A stretch of DNA of 64,000 bases from NCBI RefSeq assembly GCF_021134715.1, contig NC_060024.1, positions 11,842,001 through 11,906,000 of the forward strand, given 5' to 3'. This DNA is from Daphnia pulex (Eukaryota; Arthropoda; Branchiopoda; Diplostraca; Daphniidae). The notes beneath the pieces were generated by a model. It did not search any database. It saw only the letters and a list, made by a program, of their open reading frames with translations, and was not told the DNA's origin. The position numbers and the translations under genes are program-made. Positions 28,701-38,567 of this stretch are shown here, piece after piece; within the stretch, counting starts at the first letter, position 1; every line of letters starts with the position of its first letter.

Positions 28701-31315
28701 TCGCCAACATTTTTTCCCCCTTTTCCCTTGAATGATGGATCGGCGACAGTCTAGTCAATTTAAAATCCAATACACAACAGCCCAAAGGGGGGGGGGCCTC
28801 CTTTTTTATTTCTAAAAAAAGATTTTTCGCCAGGTCGGATCCATCAAGCGCAATGATGTGTCGTCACGAGCTGTCGGATACCCAGCGCCGATAAATATGT
28901 AACACAAAAATAGAAATAGCTATGGTGTATAAAAATCTCTGTGAAAGAAACGAAACAAAAAGGAAACGCAGGACAAAATGTGCATGGCCGTGATTTCTGA
29001 TCTCTGCAATGATGTCGTCAAATATGTGCGAGGAGGCGATACAGACATAACTTTTGGCCGCCTCGTCTTTTTTTTTTCCGACGCGGAATCGAATTCCTAT
29101 CGTCGTGATTATTGACTAGATTGGCCCTGCCAACGTTTGACAATTCTCCGCGTCTCTCGTTCAAAACTGACGGAACGAAACTCGATCAGGACTCAATCCA
29201 ATTGGAGACTGCGCTCCAATCTCAGTTCTCCCCCCTTCTCTCTTCGTCGTCGTCCTCCTCCTCATCGCTGTCCTTTTTATTTATTTATTTTTTTCCTTCT
29301 TTTCTCTTCTTGCCTACGGTTCTTTTCTATCTCTCTTGTCCCCTATTCTCTTTTGTACTCGACGAGATTTTCAACTCACGGAGAAAAGAAAAAGAAAAAT
29401 GAAGATATCTACTACGCAACGTCGTCCCTTTTTTTTTGTGGGAGAGCGTGATAAGCTCCCGAGGCTCTAGCTTGCTCCGGAGCTCCAACAAACAGACACG
29501 AGAAAAAGACAAAAAAGTAACATCATACCCTACATATACAGGCTGCCTAACTATTTGCTCCTAGAGCTAAACTCGATTTGGAAACAAACGAAGATATGAA
29601 GAAGTATGAGATAGGGCTCTGATTTCATTTTATTTTTTAAAACATTTCCGGCGCCATTTTTGAATTTGTTGAAAGAAGAGAAGGGAGAGAGAGCATTGTG
29701 AAGGGCCAATCAACACCGGAAGGCATCCGGATCAATTGTAAACTCTGGCAGTAGTACAAACTCGGGTCTATTTTCTGTGTGCTGATCCGACGCAATTTCT
29801 TTATTCGCATTGCTACAGCAGTACTACATACTACATGTACTAGGCTTTTATATTCCTTTGTTTCTTTTTTTTCCATTAAAAGGCGTGTCATCCGAACCCG
29901 TGTCTGCGTGGTGGGACCTGCTGGGTCAGCAGTGGTAGCTTCTTCTGCGCCTGCAAACCGGGACTGACTGGCGATCGATGCCAAGGTGAGCAGCACTCTG
30001 TACATCTATATGAAGTCCTTTGGGGGTGTTTTGTTGCCCTTTTTATTTTATTATTTGCTGCGGCCGTGACCCTCCCACCTTTATTTATATGTATGTGCAC
30101 TTGATACTGACTGTTGCACGACGCTGTTATTCGATGCGGCGATATTATTGAATTGACGCAGATCTGGTGACGACGAGCGGTAACAAAGCCGAGCACCACG
30201 AAGTGATCCGTGGATCGGTCGGCCATTACGGGCTCAGTAACAGCGAACTGGAACTCAAGACGCCATTGCCGCTCCATTTGGACCACACGCACAGCATCTA
30301 CGTGGCCGTCGGCACGCTCGTTTCGGCCGTTATCGTCGTCGTTATAGCGGTAATATTTTCGACAACCCAACGCACTTTCCTATTTCATCATGTCGCCATT
30401 TTGGATTCCCATCATCGCATCTAAATTTTTTAAAATTGGGTTTTAAATTGGACAGGTGATGGCCTGCTACTGCCGGACGCACGAGCCGTCCAAATGGTCA
30501 CCGTCGGCTCGGCTACCTTTCCTGTGCCGAGATTACCGCAATACATCGTCACCTGTTAAAGAGGATCAAGGGTAAAGTTCTAAAAACTCTCTCGACTGTG
30601 CCATAAGGGGTTCCAAACCACCAAGTTAACTTACCTGAAAGTTTGATGAAAGCTAACGTATATAGCCAGCGCAAGAGTACTTTATGTGTATCCGGCCAAC
30701 GAAACGCATGAGTTGGTTTTATTTTGTAACTCCATATTATTCCCCCTCCCACCCGCAAACGAAGCTCACTGGAGTTTGTGAGTTGAATATTTCAAAAAAG
30801 ATCATACACAGACGCATTTGAAGGTTTCCCCGGAAATCACTAGAAGCAATACTCGATGCGCGTGAGAGGTTGGAGATCAAACAGAGATGAAACAACACCT
30901 TTTGTCTTTGACATTTTCGGGTTGGCAATAGCGGCAATAGACGCAATGATCATTTCCGACCGACACACATTTTGTCGTCTCCGGGCAAAGAATCTCTCTG
31001 ACTTGTTCGGTGCGCGGTATGCGTGGATTTTATCAGTCACGTTCAAAGAAACGTGAACGTCAGATTTGAGACTCTTCTGTCGATATCCGTGCGCGCATCT
31101 TGAATTTTTTCTTCTTCTATTTTGCGTCATTCGAGAATGGATTTGATTTCTTTTTTTCTCCTCCCTCACCGTTTTGGATTATTAGGATGGACGTGCCGTT
31201 GGCGGTTGCCATGGAGTCGGAAACCTTCCAGCAGCGCAAATTTGAGAGCCTGCATCCCACTCAGTGCCAAGTGTATTGGAGCGACGCTCGCCGCGACGCC
31301 GCCGTACTCGACTAG
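13738..31315 (+). CDS. EGF-repeat single-pass membrane protein, 13 coding exons
   Basis: Exons, by hand: 13738-13986, 22374-22599, 22800-23252, 24560-24678, 24863-24915, 25260-25360, 27604-27831, 28126-28268, 28553-28672, 29883-29985, 30162-30349, 30456-30571, 31186-31315. All introns are GT-AG and phases close over 2229 bases to a TAG, giving 742 residues. Seen: a signal peptide (1 to about 23); a Cys-containing N-terminal part; a Thr/Ser-rich linker (about 140-250) with a furin-like RYPR (187-190) and ten consecutive Ser (240-249); an atypical EGF-like module with adjacent Cys (331-366); six standard EGF-like modules (372 to about 598); a hydrophobic membrane segment (about 643-666) entering CYCR; and a tail of about 75 residues ending WSDARRDAAVLD. 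EGF arrays of this type mediate extracellular protein contacts, so a receptor or cell-surface ligand is likely. I do not recognise the orthologue; insect single-pass EGF proteins such as weary are the first comparison. Exons 5 and 12 are the least certain. Confidence 0.85.
13987..22373 (+). other. Intron 1 of the EGF gene (8.4 kb)
   Basis: GTAAGT follows the first coding exon and CAG precedes the second. The intron has no convincing coding sequence. It is dense in poly-T/A, CT, GT and GA repeats. Long first introns commonly hold enhancers; nothing specific is proven here. Confidence 0.75.
16825..16863 (+). other. G-rich tract with TTGGGG repeats
   Basis: Several GGG runs lead into three consecutive TTGGGG units and a longer G run. 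It matches a G-quadruplex pattern and resembles a short interstitial telomere-like motif, although TTGGGG is not the arthropod telomere repeat (TTAGG). Confidence 0.55.
22661..22684 (+). repeat. (GT)n tract in intron 2
   Basis: A near-perfect GT run lies in the 200-base intron between the second and third coding exons. Confidence 0.85.
23943..23962 (+). repeat. (AGAT)5 microsatellite
   Basis: Five AGAT units are read directly within intron 3 of the EGF gene. Confidence 0.9.
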
Positions 31316-33756
31316 AAGAAGAAGAAGAGCGCAGGAGAAAAGATGGGGGGAAAAAAAAGAGCGCGCGTATATAAATAATAATAAAAGGAAAAAAAGGAAC
31401 GACGCGGTAAAAAGGAAGAAAATGAAGACCAACATCTTCCAACTTTTTTCTTTTTTACTTCTTCTTTTTTTGAGGAGCGGTAATTTGATTTGACTCGGTT
31501 CACTCGGCTTATATTATACTTTACACTGCACACTTCGACGTTGAAATACCCCCCCCCCCCCGACGTTTTTTAGTTGTATTTCTCGTTCTGGAAATATTTA
31601 TAACTAAATATATACTGTCTCTCAACTCTCCTGACTTTTCCCCCCATGTTCAACCAACCACTCTGCCTCCCGGCGACCGAGCGGATGCGTAAGAGAGCGT
31701 ACAGGGAGACTTTGATCTCCTTCATGATGATGCTCTCTTTTTTTTCTTCCTGACTCTCTCCTATCTCTTTTTCATCCTTGGCTCTTTGTATTCATTATCC
31801 TGTGACTCCCGACGACGACGACGAGTTTTCCACGTCTATCTTTTTTATTTTTTATTTTTTGGGGTTCCTTTATTTTCTTCCTCGTTTATTCGTGTTCATG
31901 AATTATTCCACATGTAGATCCATGTTCCGTCCTCTCCGTTATATACTTGTCTCCCCCCCTTCTTGTCTATTCCCGCCCCAACTCTTATTTCTGTTGTGTC
32001 TATCTCTCTCTTTCGTGCTTATTGCTAAACTCTGCTAACTTATTCCGTTTGCTGTATGATTGTCTCCGAGCCGAACGACGAACACAGAAGAAATGGACAA
32101 AACCTTTTTATTTATTATTCAATTGGATTATATTTTAGACTTTTGTTCTTATCCCCCTCCCCATATAAATGAACCAGCAGGACCAGTTCTACATTTTGCA
32201 TTCGGCTTTTTTTTCTTTTCTTTTTGGAATTTCTTATAAAAATTAGATCAAACCCTGTTTTACGTTCCCTTACACTTCCGTGTTCAAGATTTATTGTTTC
32301 GATGTTTATCATTTGTGTCCTACCATTTTCTTCTAAATTTTTCTTAAGAATTCCGTTTCATTTTCAATCATATTATATAGATCTCTAATGCTCATAAAGA
32401 TTCACGATACTTGTATGTTTCTGTATTATGATGATAATGTGGTCTCTATTGTTGCAGAATTACTTTTGAACCCAAATTCATCACACACAACCACATTAAA
32501 CAAACTTGAAAAAAACAAAAACAACATAAACTATTACCCTTTCGTAATCATCTTTTTACTTGCCCTATACAAAAGCCAAATAAAAATTAATAAATGACGG
32601 CAGCATCCCTCCATTTGTATCCTATTTGATTCCCCGTCAGAAACGGTCGGGATTCTTTCATCGGAGACACCATTCGATGTCTTGTAAACGCTCCATTTAT
32701 TATGCTCGAGTTTGAGATTCTTTTTGTCACAGACGTGCTACATTCCACTACATGTTCTCACGAAACGGTTGGGATTGAAAGACGAAAGGAATTCCACTTT
32801 ACGGCGGCGTTATTTCGTTTAACTCCCTTGTTTTTTTTTGTTTTTTCAAATATTATTGATGGAGCGTTGTTTCCCTTTTTGAGCAGTACAAAATGCGCGT
32901 GAAAATACAAGATGATTGGCTTATCATTTATTTCAACGTAACAGAGCAGAGTAGATGATGAGTGTTAACATATAGTTGAGTCGGGAACACAAACAACTTA
33001 TTTGTGTCCTTTATCTGTTCGGTTAGAGCGAACAGCCGCACGGGAGCCATGCCTTCAAAATATTGCTTGTTAATGAATCTAATGTTGATTTAACTAATGG
33101 CTTGAATCACGTAGGGGTAGAGTAGAGGGATAATATGGCTTTTTCTCAAAATCCTATTGAATAAAATGGGAAAATCCTACGGAAAGAAGAAATCCTTACC
33201 TAATTAAAGTAAAGCTGCCAAATCGGATAAAAAAGGACGGAGAGGAATATGGATAAGAATGAAATGTACAGCGAGCAAAGAAAAGACTTGGTAGCGCAAT
33301 GCAATCTAGTGTTGAACTATGGAGTCAGGATCGGGAAGGCTCTCTTATGAAATCTTACTTATTTTACTTACAAGATAAATACCAATTTATGTAACATCAG
33401 GGTTGTTTTGAGTGGGATGTGGGAAGAATTATCCATAGAATTTGCAGAGTATCGAGTATCGAGTTTCATAAATTGGCAACAGCGCTTTCCAGTTCTTACG
33501 AAAGTTCGTCTGCAGTGCAAATAAAAATAACAACTTAAGTCGACCGTCGTTGAACCGAAGAATGGTATCTCGAAGCATCAAGTACAGTGATAGTACAAAA
33601 ATGTGCTGTGAAAAGATGTTGTGGCATTATCTGGCTTTTCTGTTCTATGTGGCCTGGCAACATTACCAGTTACCAAATCACTTATCACAAATACAACAAC
33701 ATAATCCTTTCAAGTAACCACTGATGTTATTATCTGCTCAAAAACAAGTACAGGTA
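31316..33756 (+). other. 3' UTR of the EGF gene and intergenic DNA
   Basis: Downstream of the TAG the sequence keeps the simple-repeat texture of the gene, including a C12 run near 31549, until about 32.6 kb. It then changes to AT-rich DNA without simple repeats. I see no other gene. Confidence 0.5.
32579..32594 (+). terminator. Candidate polyadenylation signals for the EGF gene
   Basis: Two AATAAA hexamers (32579-32584 and 32589-32594) sit where the base texture changes. A nearer but weaker choice is AATAAAA at 31380. A 1.3 kb 3' UTR is implied if the distal pair is used. Confidence 0.35.
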
Positions 33757-34410
33757 ACAAATGTGCCAAGATAAGGTATTTTCCCATTACTAAAAACACA
33801 CCAGAAAAATAAGGCATTGAGACTGTTATAATTCAAATTTTCGTATAACATTATTCTTGTTCATTGACCATAGGATCTTTTCTGAACCTTGCGATTTTGA
33901 TAGTGTAACCTGTGACAGCGTGTTTGTTATTAAGACTGTTTCTACATCTGTTTAGAAGGCAGCCCAGCTAAGCAATAGGTAGAGTTTTATTTTTCACAGA
34001 TAACTTTGTGTAAATTTGTAAATAATGTATAATTTTCCTTATCCCATTTAAGAGTTCCAGTTTCAGTGTCCTGAAGAGTGTGAAGTTAATATCCTGCCAT
34101 GTGCTTGTACATTTAGCAGATCTGCTTGATGAAAGTCAGATGCCTTACTGAATTTGTTACCTAATGATAAAGCATCATTATCACCTTTTACCATGCTACT
34201 ATGTATCTACCTTCACAACGTACGCTCATCCAGCTTCACTGGCGAGTTAGATCACTTCCGTCCGTGTTCACTTCCGTCCGCTGTGTCACACCTGCAGGCC
34301 CTCGCAACAGGATTAAGCCCAGTGAACCGACAATTGACTAATTTTCGTAGATTTCCTACTTGCGTTAAAATCTGTGTCTGTATAATAATTAAAAAAAAAC
34401 AGGCCCTTCT
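33757..34410 (+). repeat. Diverged tandem duplication, copy 1
   Basis: Three blocks in the same order match copy 2: around 33757-33800 (AAATGTG...GGTATTTTCCCATTAC), 34139-34200 and 34215-34410. By eye, identity is roughly three quarters in the last block. About 340 bases between the first two blocks have no counterpart in copy 2. Confidence 0.65.
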
Positions 34411-34487
34411 TAGCGCTCAGTCACTTTCCATCCATTAGATCCTCATGCTGTCAAAAGCCTAAAACTCATGTTTGAAGCACACATTAT

Positions 34488-35080
34488 ACAAATGTGCGGA
34501 GATACGGTATTTTCCCATTACTGCTACCACACCAACCACACTACGTCAAATGCCATACTAAATCATCACCCATATGATAAAGGTAAGCATCAATATCACC
34601 TATCACTAAGCTATTGCAATACTTCATAACACTTTGTTTAGCAACAGGAAATTTATCCCACCCGAGGAGTAATGCAGTTGGTTGCTGTAATTCCATTATT
34701 ACGGTTTTTCATCATGAACATTTCAGTGGGCTTCTTAAAAAAGGTAAAGATTGATATGCTTTTTAATTTTTAGATTTTCATTAAATATAACATTATTTTT
34801 TTTACAGAGCACGCAAGATCCTTACGGACATCCTTGAGCCAATGCTGGATTTTGTGCTGCCGATGCTGGATGACAGAGAAGGACTTTCACCGACATTCTG
34901 CTCCACTCTTATCTTCAAGACTCATCCAGCTTGTTGCTGTGACACACTTGCAGTCACTCACCACGGGATTATGGCCAGGTACCGGACAATTTACTTATTT
35001 TCGTAGATTATCTACTAGTAATCTATTTGCGTTAAACTGTCTGTCTGTGTAATAATTCCAAAATCAGGCCCTTCTTGCGC
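34488..35080 (+). repeat. Diverged tandem duplication, copy 2
   Basis: The blocks are at about 34488-34535, 34547-34620 and 34905-35080. About 285 bases between the last two blocks are absent from copy 1. The final block shares ATTTTCGTAGAT, TTGCGTTAAA and CAGGCCCTTCTT with copy 1. Neither copy keeps a long open frame; origin unknown. Confidence 0.65.
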
Positions 35081-35256
35081 AGAAAAGTGTTACTTAGACT
35101 TAGAAGTGTTTCTTTTTTCTAACGCTAGATGGCTTTTCGATAATTTTCAGCTGTCAAAACAGTCAGTTTCAGTTACTTTGCCAATCTCTTTAAACATTTA
35201 TCGGAAGCTATTGTGTGGAATTTTTTTTAGTGAAAACTGACGATAACTATACCGCC

Positions 35257-35645
35257 AACAAAGCTCACTTGTTAAATTTTCGATATTTGATTTTTTTTTC
35301 TACTTCCGGTTTTCTCATTTCAGTCAGTAGTTCAGTAAATATTCATTCCACGTACAAAACAACCACTTATTCGTGATCCTCGCCAAATTTGTGGTAAAGT
35401 TCATGTTTTGTTTTGTACGTATTCGTACTTCCGGTTTCAAAAATTTTCCTGAACTATAGTTCAGGAAAATTCTCGATTTTGGCCAAATTTTGGATTTCGT
35501 TAAAATCACCCCTAATCGACCCCAAATTTCATGGAGATCACGAATATTTGGTTGATTTGGTCGACAGCTCAATGGTTAAGGCGCTATCGCTTACTTCCGG
35601 TCTACTTCCGGAATATTTTCATGAAACTAGCAAGTGAGCTTTGTT
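35257..35645. mobile_element. Short element with 15-base terminal inverted repeats
   Basis: AACAAAGCTCACTTG (35257-35271) is exactly mirrored by CAAGTGAGCTTTGTT (35631-35645). Inside are a 13-base inverted pair (35350-35362 with 35408-35420), a 30-base perfect palindrome at 35442-35471, and several copies of ACTTCCGG. A stretch near 35566-35590 (AGCTCAATGGTTAAGGCGCT) resembles a tRNA D-arm with an A box, but no matching B box follows. There is no coding capacity. I found no clear target duplication. It fits a non-autonomous DNA element or a foldback repeat. Confidence 0.65.
35442..35471. repeat. 30-base perfect palindrome
   Basis: The sequence reads AATTTTCCTGAACTA followed immediately by its exact complement in reverse, with no loop. 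It lies at the middle of the inverted-repeat element. Confidence 0.9.
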
Positions 35646-35911
35646 CTGTGTACGTTCCTACTATTGAAAGTATAATTTTAAGCAAAATTTTAAGCTCCTA
35701 TTAAGTTTTGAGCAAAAAAAAAAACAAATCAATATGTATTATGTAAATTTTATTGGCATTTCACTTGATAACAATCGTTTTGTCTTTATTCAGGTAATAC
35801 AGAGAAGACGTCGAGAAGATGGACAGCAAAACATCTCCGGTATCTCCAAAATGTCAGCGCTGATCATCATTTGTTATTGGTAATATTTTTGTTGTTGTTT
35901 GTGTTAGTTAA

Positions 35912-36121
35912 CCCGTTGGCTGCCACGCCTTTGTTCTCCCCTAGCTCCTTAGCACGGGCCTCCTAGAGGCCTCCTAGAGGCGTACATTCCATCTTCTCCT
36001 GTCCACGTGTCAGCCCGGACTTGTCAGCAATGGCAAGTCCCACCTTGGCCATGGATCCTTCAGACATGGCGCGTAAGAGTAGAGAACAATCTACGAGTTG
36101 TATGGCGTGGCAGCCAACGGG
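35912..36121. mobile_element. piggyBac-type MITE with TTAA target sites
   Basis: CCCGTTGGCTGCCACGCC starts the element and its exact reverse complement ends it. TTAA flanks both sides (35908-35911 and 36122-36125), and perfect inverted identity extends over 26 bases including the flanks (35904-35929 with 36104-36129). TTAA target duplication with ends beginning CCC is the hallmark of the piggyBac superfamily. The 210-base body has no coding capacity, so it is non-autonomous. A direct repeat of GCCTCCTAGAG lies inside near 35958-35982. Confidence 0.85.
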
Positions 36122-36417
36122 TTAACTAAAGTGTATGTATGTATTTGTGTGATTGTAAAAAGTGGAGGAATTGTGGGTGGAGGTGGGAAAATAAAGCAAT
36201 TCCTTTTATGTTTTTGTTCATTGAGTCTGAGTACTTTATATTGAAGTAATGTTTAGCAAATAAAGTCTTGTACATTCATGCATAAATGCTCAGTCACTTG
36301 GCTATTACTTATAAGAACATCTTAAGGTTTCTATCTCTTCTTTTTAGGAGGACTAGTAACTATTACAAAATAACCGACAAATCTTCGGAACACAAATAAC
36401 AGTATTAAAATTCAGCT

Positions 36418-37383
36418 CTAGTATTTAGAAGTCCTCCTGTAGTCAGCTGAAGCGTAGGTTGTGGTGTAATATATCGATGCCTTAGTAGTGTAGTAACTCG
36501 GGGCAGAGGAATACTTTGGAACTTCGGTGGTCGGAGCAGCGTAAGTAGCGGTGTAATACTCAAGAGCCTTGATGGTGTGAATTCTCATAAGCCTTAGTTT
36601 GGTAGTAGCTTGGAGCAGAGTAATATTGATGTTCCTCGGTGTAGTAAACTGGGCAGCGTACGTGGTTGTGTAATAGGCGGCTTCTTCGGTGTAGTAGTTG
36701 GGGGCTTCGGTGTTGTAGCTAGGTGTAGCGTAGGTTGTGGTGTAGTAAACTGGAGCATCAGTGTAGTATTCCGGTTCAACGTAGTAAGAAGGAGCAGCTT
36801 CTGTGTAGTAAGTCGGGGTTGCGTAATACTTGGCCGCCTCAGTTTCGGTTGTGTAGATCGGGGCAGAGTAGTACTTTTGCGCTTCGGTGTAGTATTCGAC
36901 CGCTTTGGTGAAGTAATAAGCTGGAGCCTCGGTGTAGTAGCTGGTACTTAGGAGCACTAGCGTAGTAGGATGGGGCAGCATACGTAGTAATGTAGTACTC
37001 CAGTGCCTTGGTGGTGTAGTAACTCAGGGCAGAGTAATACTTTGGGGAGTCGGTGTAGCAGCTCGGGGCAGCGCAAGTTGTGGTACAAAACTCCAGTGCC
37101 TTAGTGGTGTAGTACTTAGGGGCCTCGGTGTAGTAACTGGTTGTTGCATAAGTTGTTGTTGCGTAGTAAGGCGGCGGCGTTTTGGTTTGATATCCGCCAT
37201 ACCAAGGAAACATCGGTACACCATTGGTCGACCCAACCATCAACGCCAACAGTAGCACGATGCTATAGTTAACTGAACAATTAATAAATTTAAACATTAA
37301 AATTCAATAAATACTGGCATATTAAAAAATAGAAAAAAGTGGGATTGATACAGAACTCAATGTAAAAAACAATATTTACCCAT
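36418..37383 (-). pseudogene. Tyr/Thr-rich secreted protein gene A, frameshifted
   Basis: The coding start is a 4-base exon, ATGG (37380-37383). A 107-base GT-AG intron follows, then the body from 37272 down to a TAG at 36418. The start reads M-V-N-Y-S-I-V-L-L-L-A-L, a signal peptide, followed by about 260 residues of repeats of the type YYTEAPKYY, YYTTKALEYY and TYAAPSYY. The coding total is 859 bases, not a multiple of three. The repeat frame jumps at about 36943-36947, again at the C run near 36651-36653, and back near 36575-36590. In the third frame the expected VYYTEEHQYYSAPSYY is legible between the last two jumps. It is either a recent pseudogene or affected by sequence errors in a repeat; the neighbouring decayed copy favours the first. 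The role is unknown; it is a probable extracellular structural protein by composition only. Confidence 0.7.
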
Positions 37384-37468
37384 AATTGCGAACTGGTTAT
37401 ACAATGAACAATCCAGTTGGTGACAAATAGTGCGCTGCAGTTTTTGCCGTTTCGGAGATGTTCATTCG

Positions 37469-37501
37469 ACTGATTTCTATCACCCTTTCTCTCGTTTAAT
37501 A
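37469..37501 (-). promoter_or_regulatory. Core promoter of gene A
   Basis: On the minus strand TATTAAA (37495-37501) is followed about 29 bases later by TCAGT (37469-37473). Transcription would start near 37471, 88 bases before the ATG. Confidence 0.65.
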
Positions 37502-37670
37502 CGATTTCTCCTTCTCTTGATTCACCTTTCAACTTAAGTCTTGCGGCAATTGCACCTGCTTGGGAATGATGCAACACTTATCATTAGTGTATTTTTCAAT
37601 TATAACTAAATTTTAAAATTAAAAAAATGTGGATTTAATACGGTACTCAATGTAAAAACAGAATATTTAC

Positions 37671-37793
37671 CCATGATTGCGAATTGGTTAGACGATGAGG
37701 AATGCAGTTGGTGACAGATAGTGCACTGCAGTTGTTGCCGTGTCGGAGATCCTCAATCGACTGATTTCTACCACATTTTTTTCTCCTTTTATA
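37671..37793 (-). pseudogene. Orphan promoter and first exon without a gene body
   Basis: TATAAAA (37787-37793), TCAGT (37760-37764), a UTR closely matching those of genes A and B, and an ATGG exon with a GTAAAT donor (37671-37674) are all present. The sequence after the donor contains no matching acceptor or coding body before it runs into the upstream flank of gene A near 37590. It is the 5' end of a third tandem copy whose body was deleted. Confidence 0.7.
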
Positions 37794-37802
37794 CGACTCC
37801 TT

Positions 37803-38253
37803 TTACGCAGAGTAATACTTCTGGGCGTCGGTGTAGTAGCTCGGGGCAGCGTAGGTTGTACTTGGGCACTTCGGTGTTGTTGTAATTAGGGGCTTCGGTG
37901 TAGTAGGCAGGGGAAGCATACGTAGTCTTTTAGTATTCCGGTGTCTTATGTGGTGTAATACTCTGTAGTCTTGGTGGCGTAGTAATCGGTTGTTGCGTAT
38001 TTTCTTGTTGTGTAGTAAGGCGGCAGCGTTGCGGTTTGGTTTCCGCCATACCCAGGAGACATCGGTACACCAGTGGTGAACCCAGCCATCAACGATACAA
38101 CACCCAATAGCTGCACGACGCCATAGTAAACTAGACAATTAATAAATTAAAACATAAATATTTAATAATAACTGCCATACTAATAAATAGTCAAAAGTAG
38201 CATTCATAAAAAACTCCATGTAAAAACAGAATATATAGTTTTTATATACCCAT
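37803..38253 (-). pseudogene. Tyr/Thr-rich secreted protein gene B, truncated
   Basis: Exon 1 is ATGG (38250-38253), the intron is 119 bases, and exon 2 starts at 38130. The open frame (exon 2 to a TAA at 37946-37948) gives 62 residues: a signal peptide resembling gene A, then GVPMSPGYGG, PPYYTTRKYATTDYY and TEYYTT. Beyond the stop the repeat is still recognisable in other frames (SPAYYTEAPNYNNTEVPKY, then SYYTDAQKYYSA), so at least one stop and further shifts have accumulated. The body ends abruptly at about 37803-37810, where it is joined to upstream DNA of the orphan copy. Confidence 0.7.
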
Positions 38254-38343
38254 GATGGCGAACTGGTAATACGATGAGGAATGCAGTGGAAACAGATAGT
38301 GCACTGCAGTTGTTGCCGTGTTGGAGGTTGGAGATGTTTGCTC

Positions 38344-38379
38344 GAATGATTTCTATCATCTTTTCTCTCTCCTTTAATA
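38344..38379 (-). promoter_or_regulatory. Core promoter of gene B
   Basis: TATTAAA (38373-38379) is followed by TCATTC (38344-38349) on the minus strand, equivalent to the promoter of gene A. Confidence 0.6.
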
Positions 38380-38567
38380 CGATTTTTCTCACCCTGATTC
38401 ACCTCCTAAGCAATGCGGCTATTGTACCTGCTTAATAATGTTCAACACGTGTCATTCTCATCCGACCTCTACACCACTGTATGACAAGTTTTACGTAATG
38501 CTCTCCATCTCCGTGACCTTCTAGTGTGAAGTACATGCAAACTGGCCTTTCCTTCTGCTGGGTGGCG

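Noticed and set aside
35566-35595. tRNA-like D-arm string
   Set aside because: No B box, acceptor stem or anticodon arm can be drawn; kept only as a remark on the inverted-repeat element.
36839-37297. Start of gene A at the ATG at 37297 in continuous frame
   Set aside because: That ATG lies within the intron; a CAG acceptor at 37273-37275 joined to ATGG at 37380-37383 gives a better signal peptide, and the same arrangement recurs in copy B.
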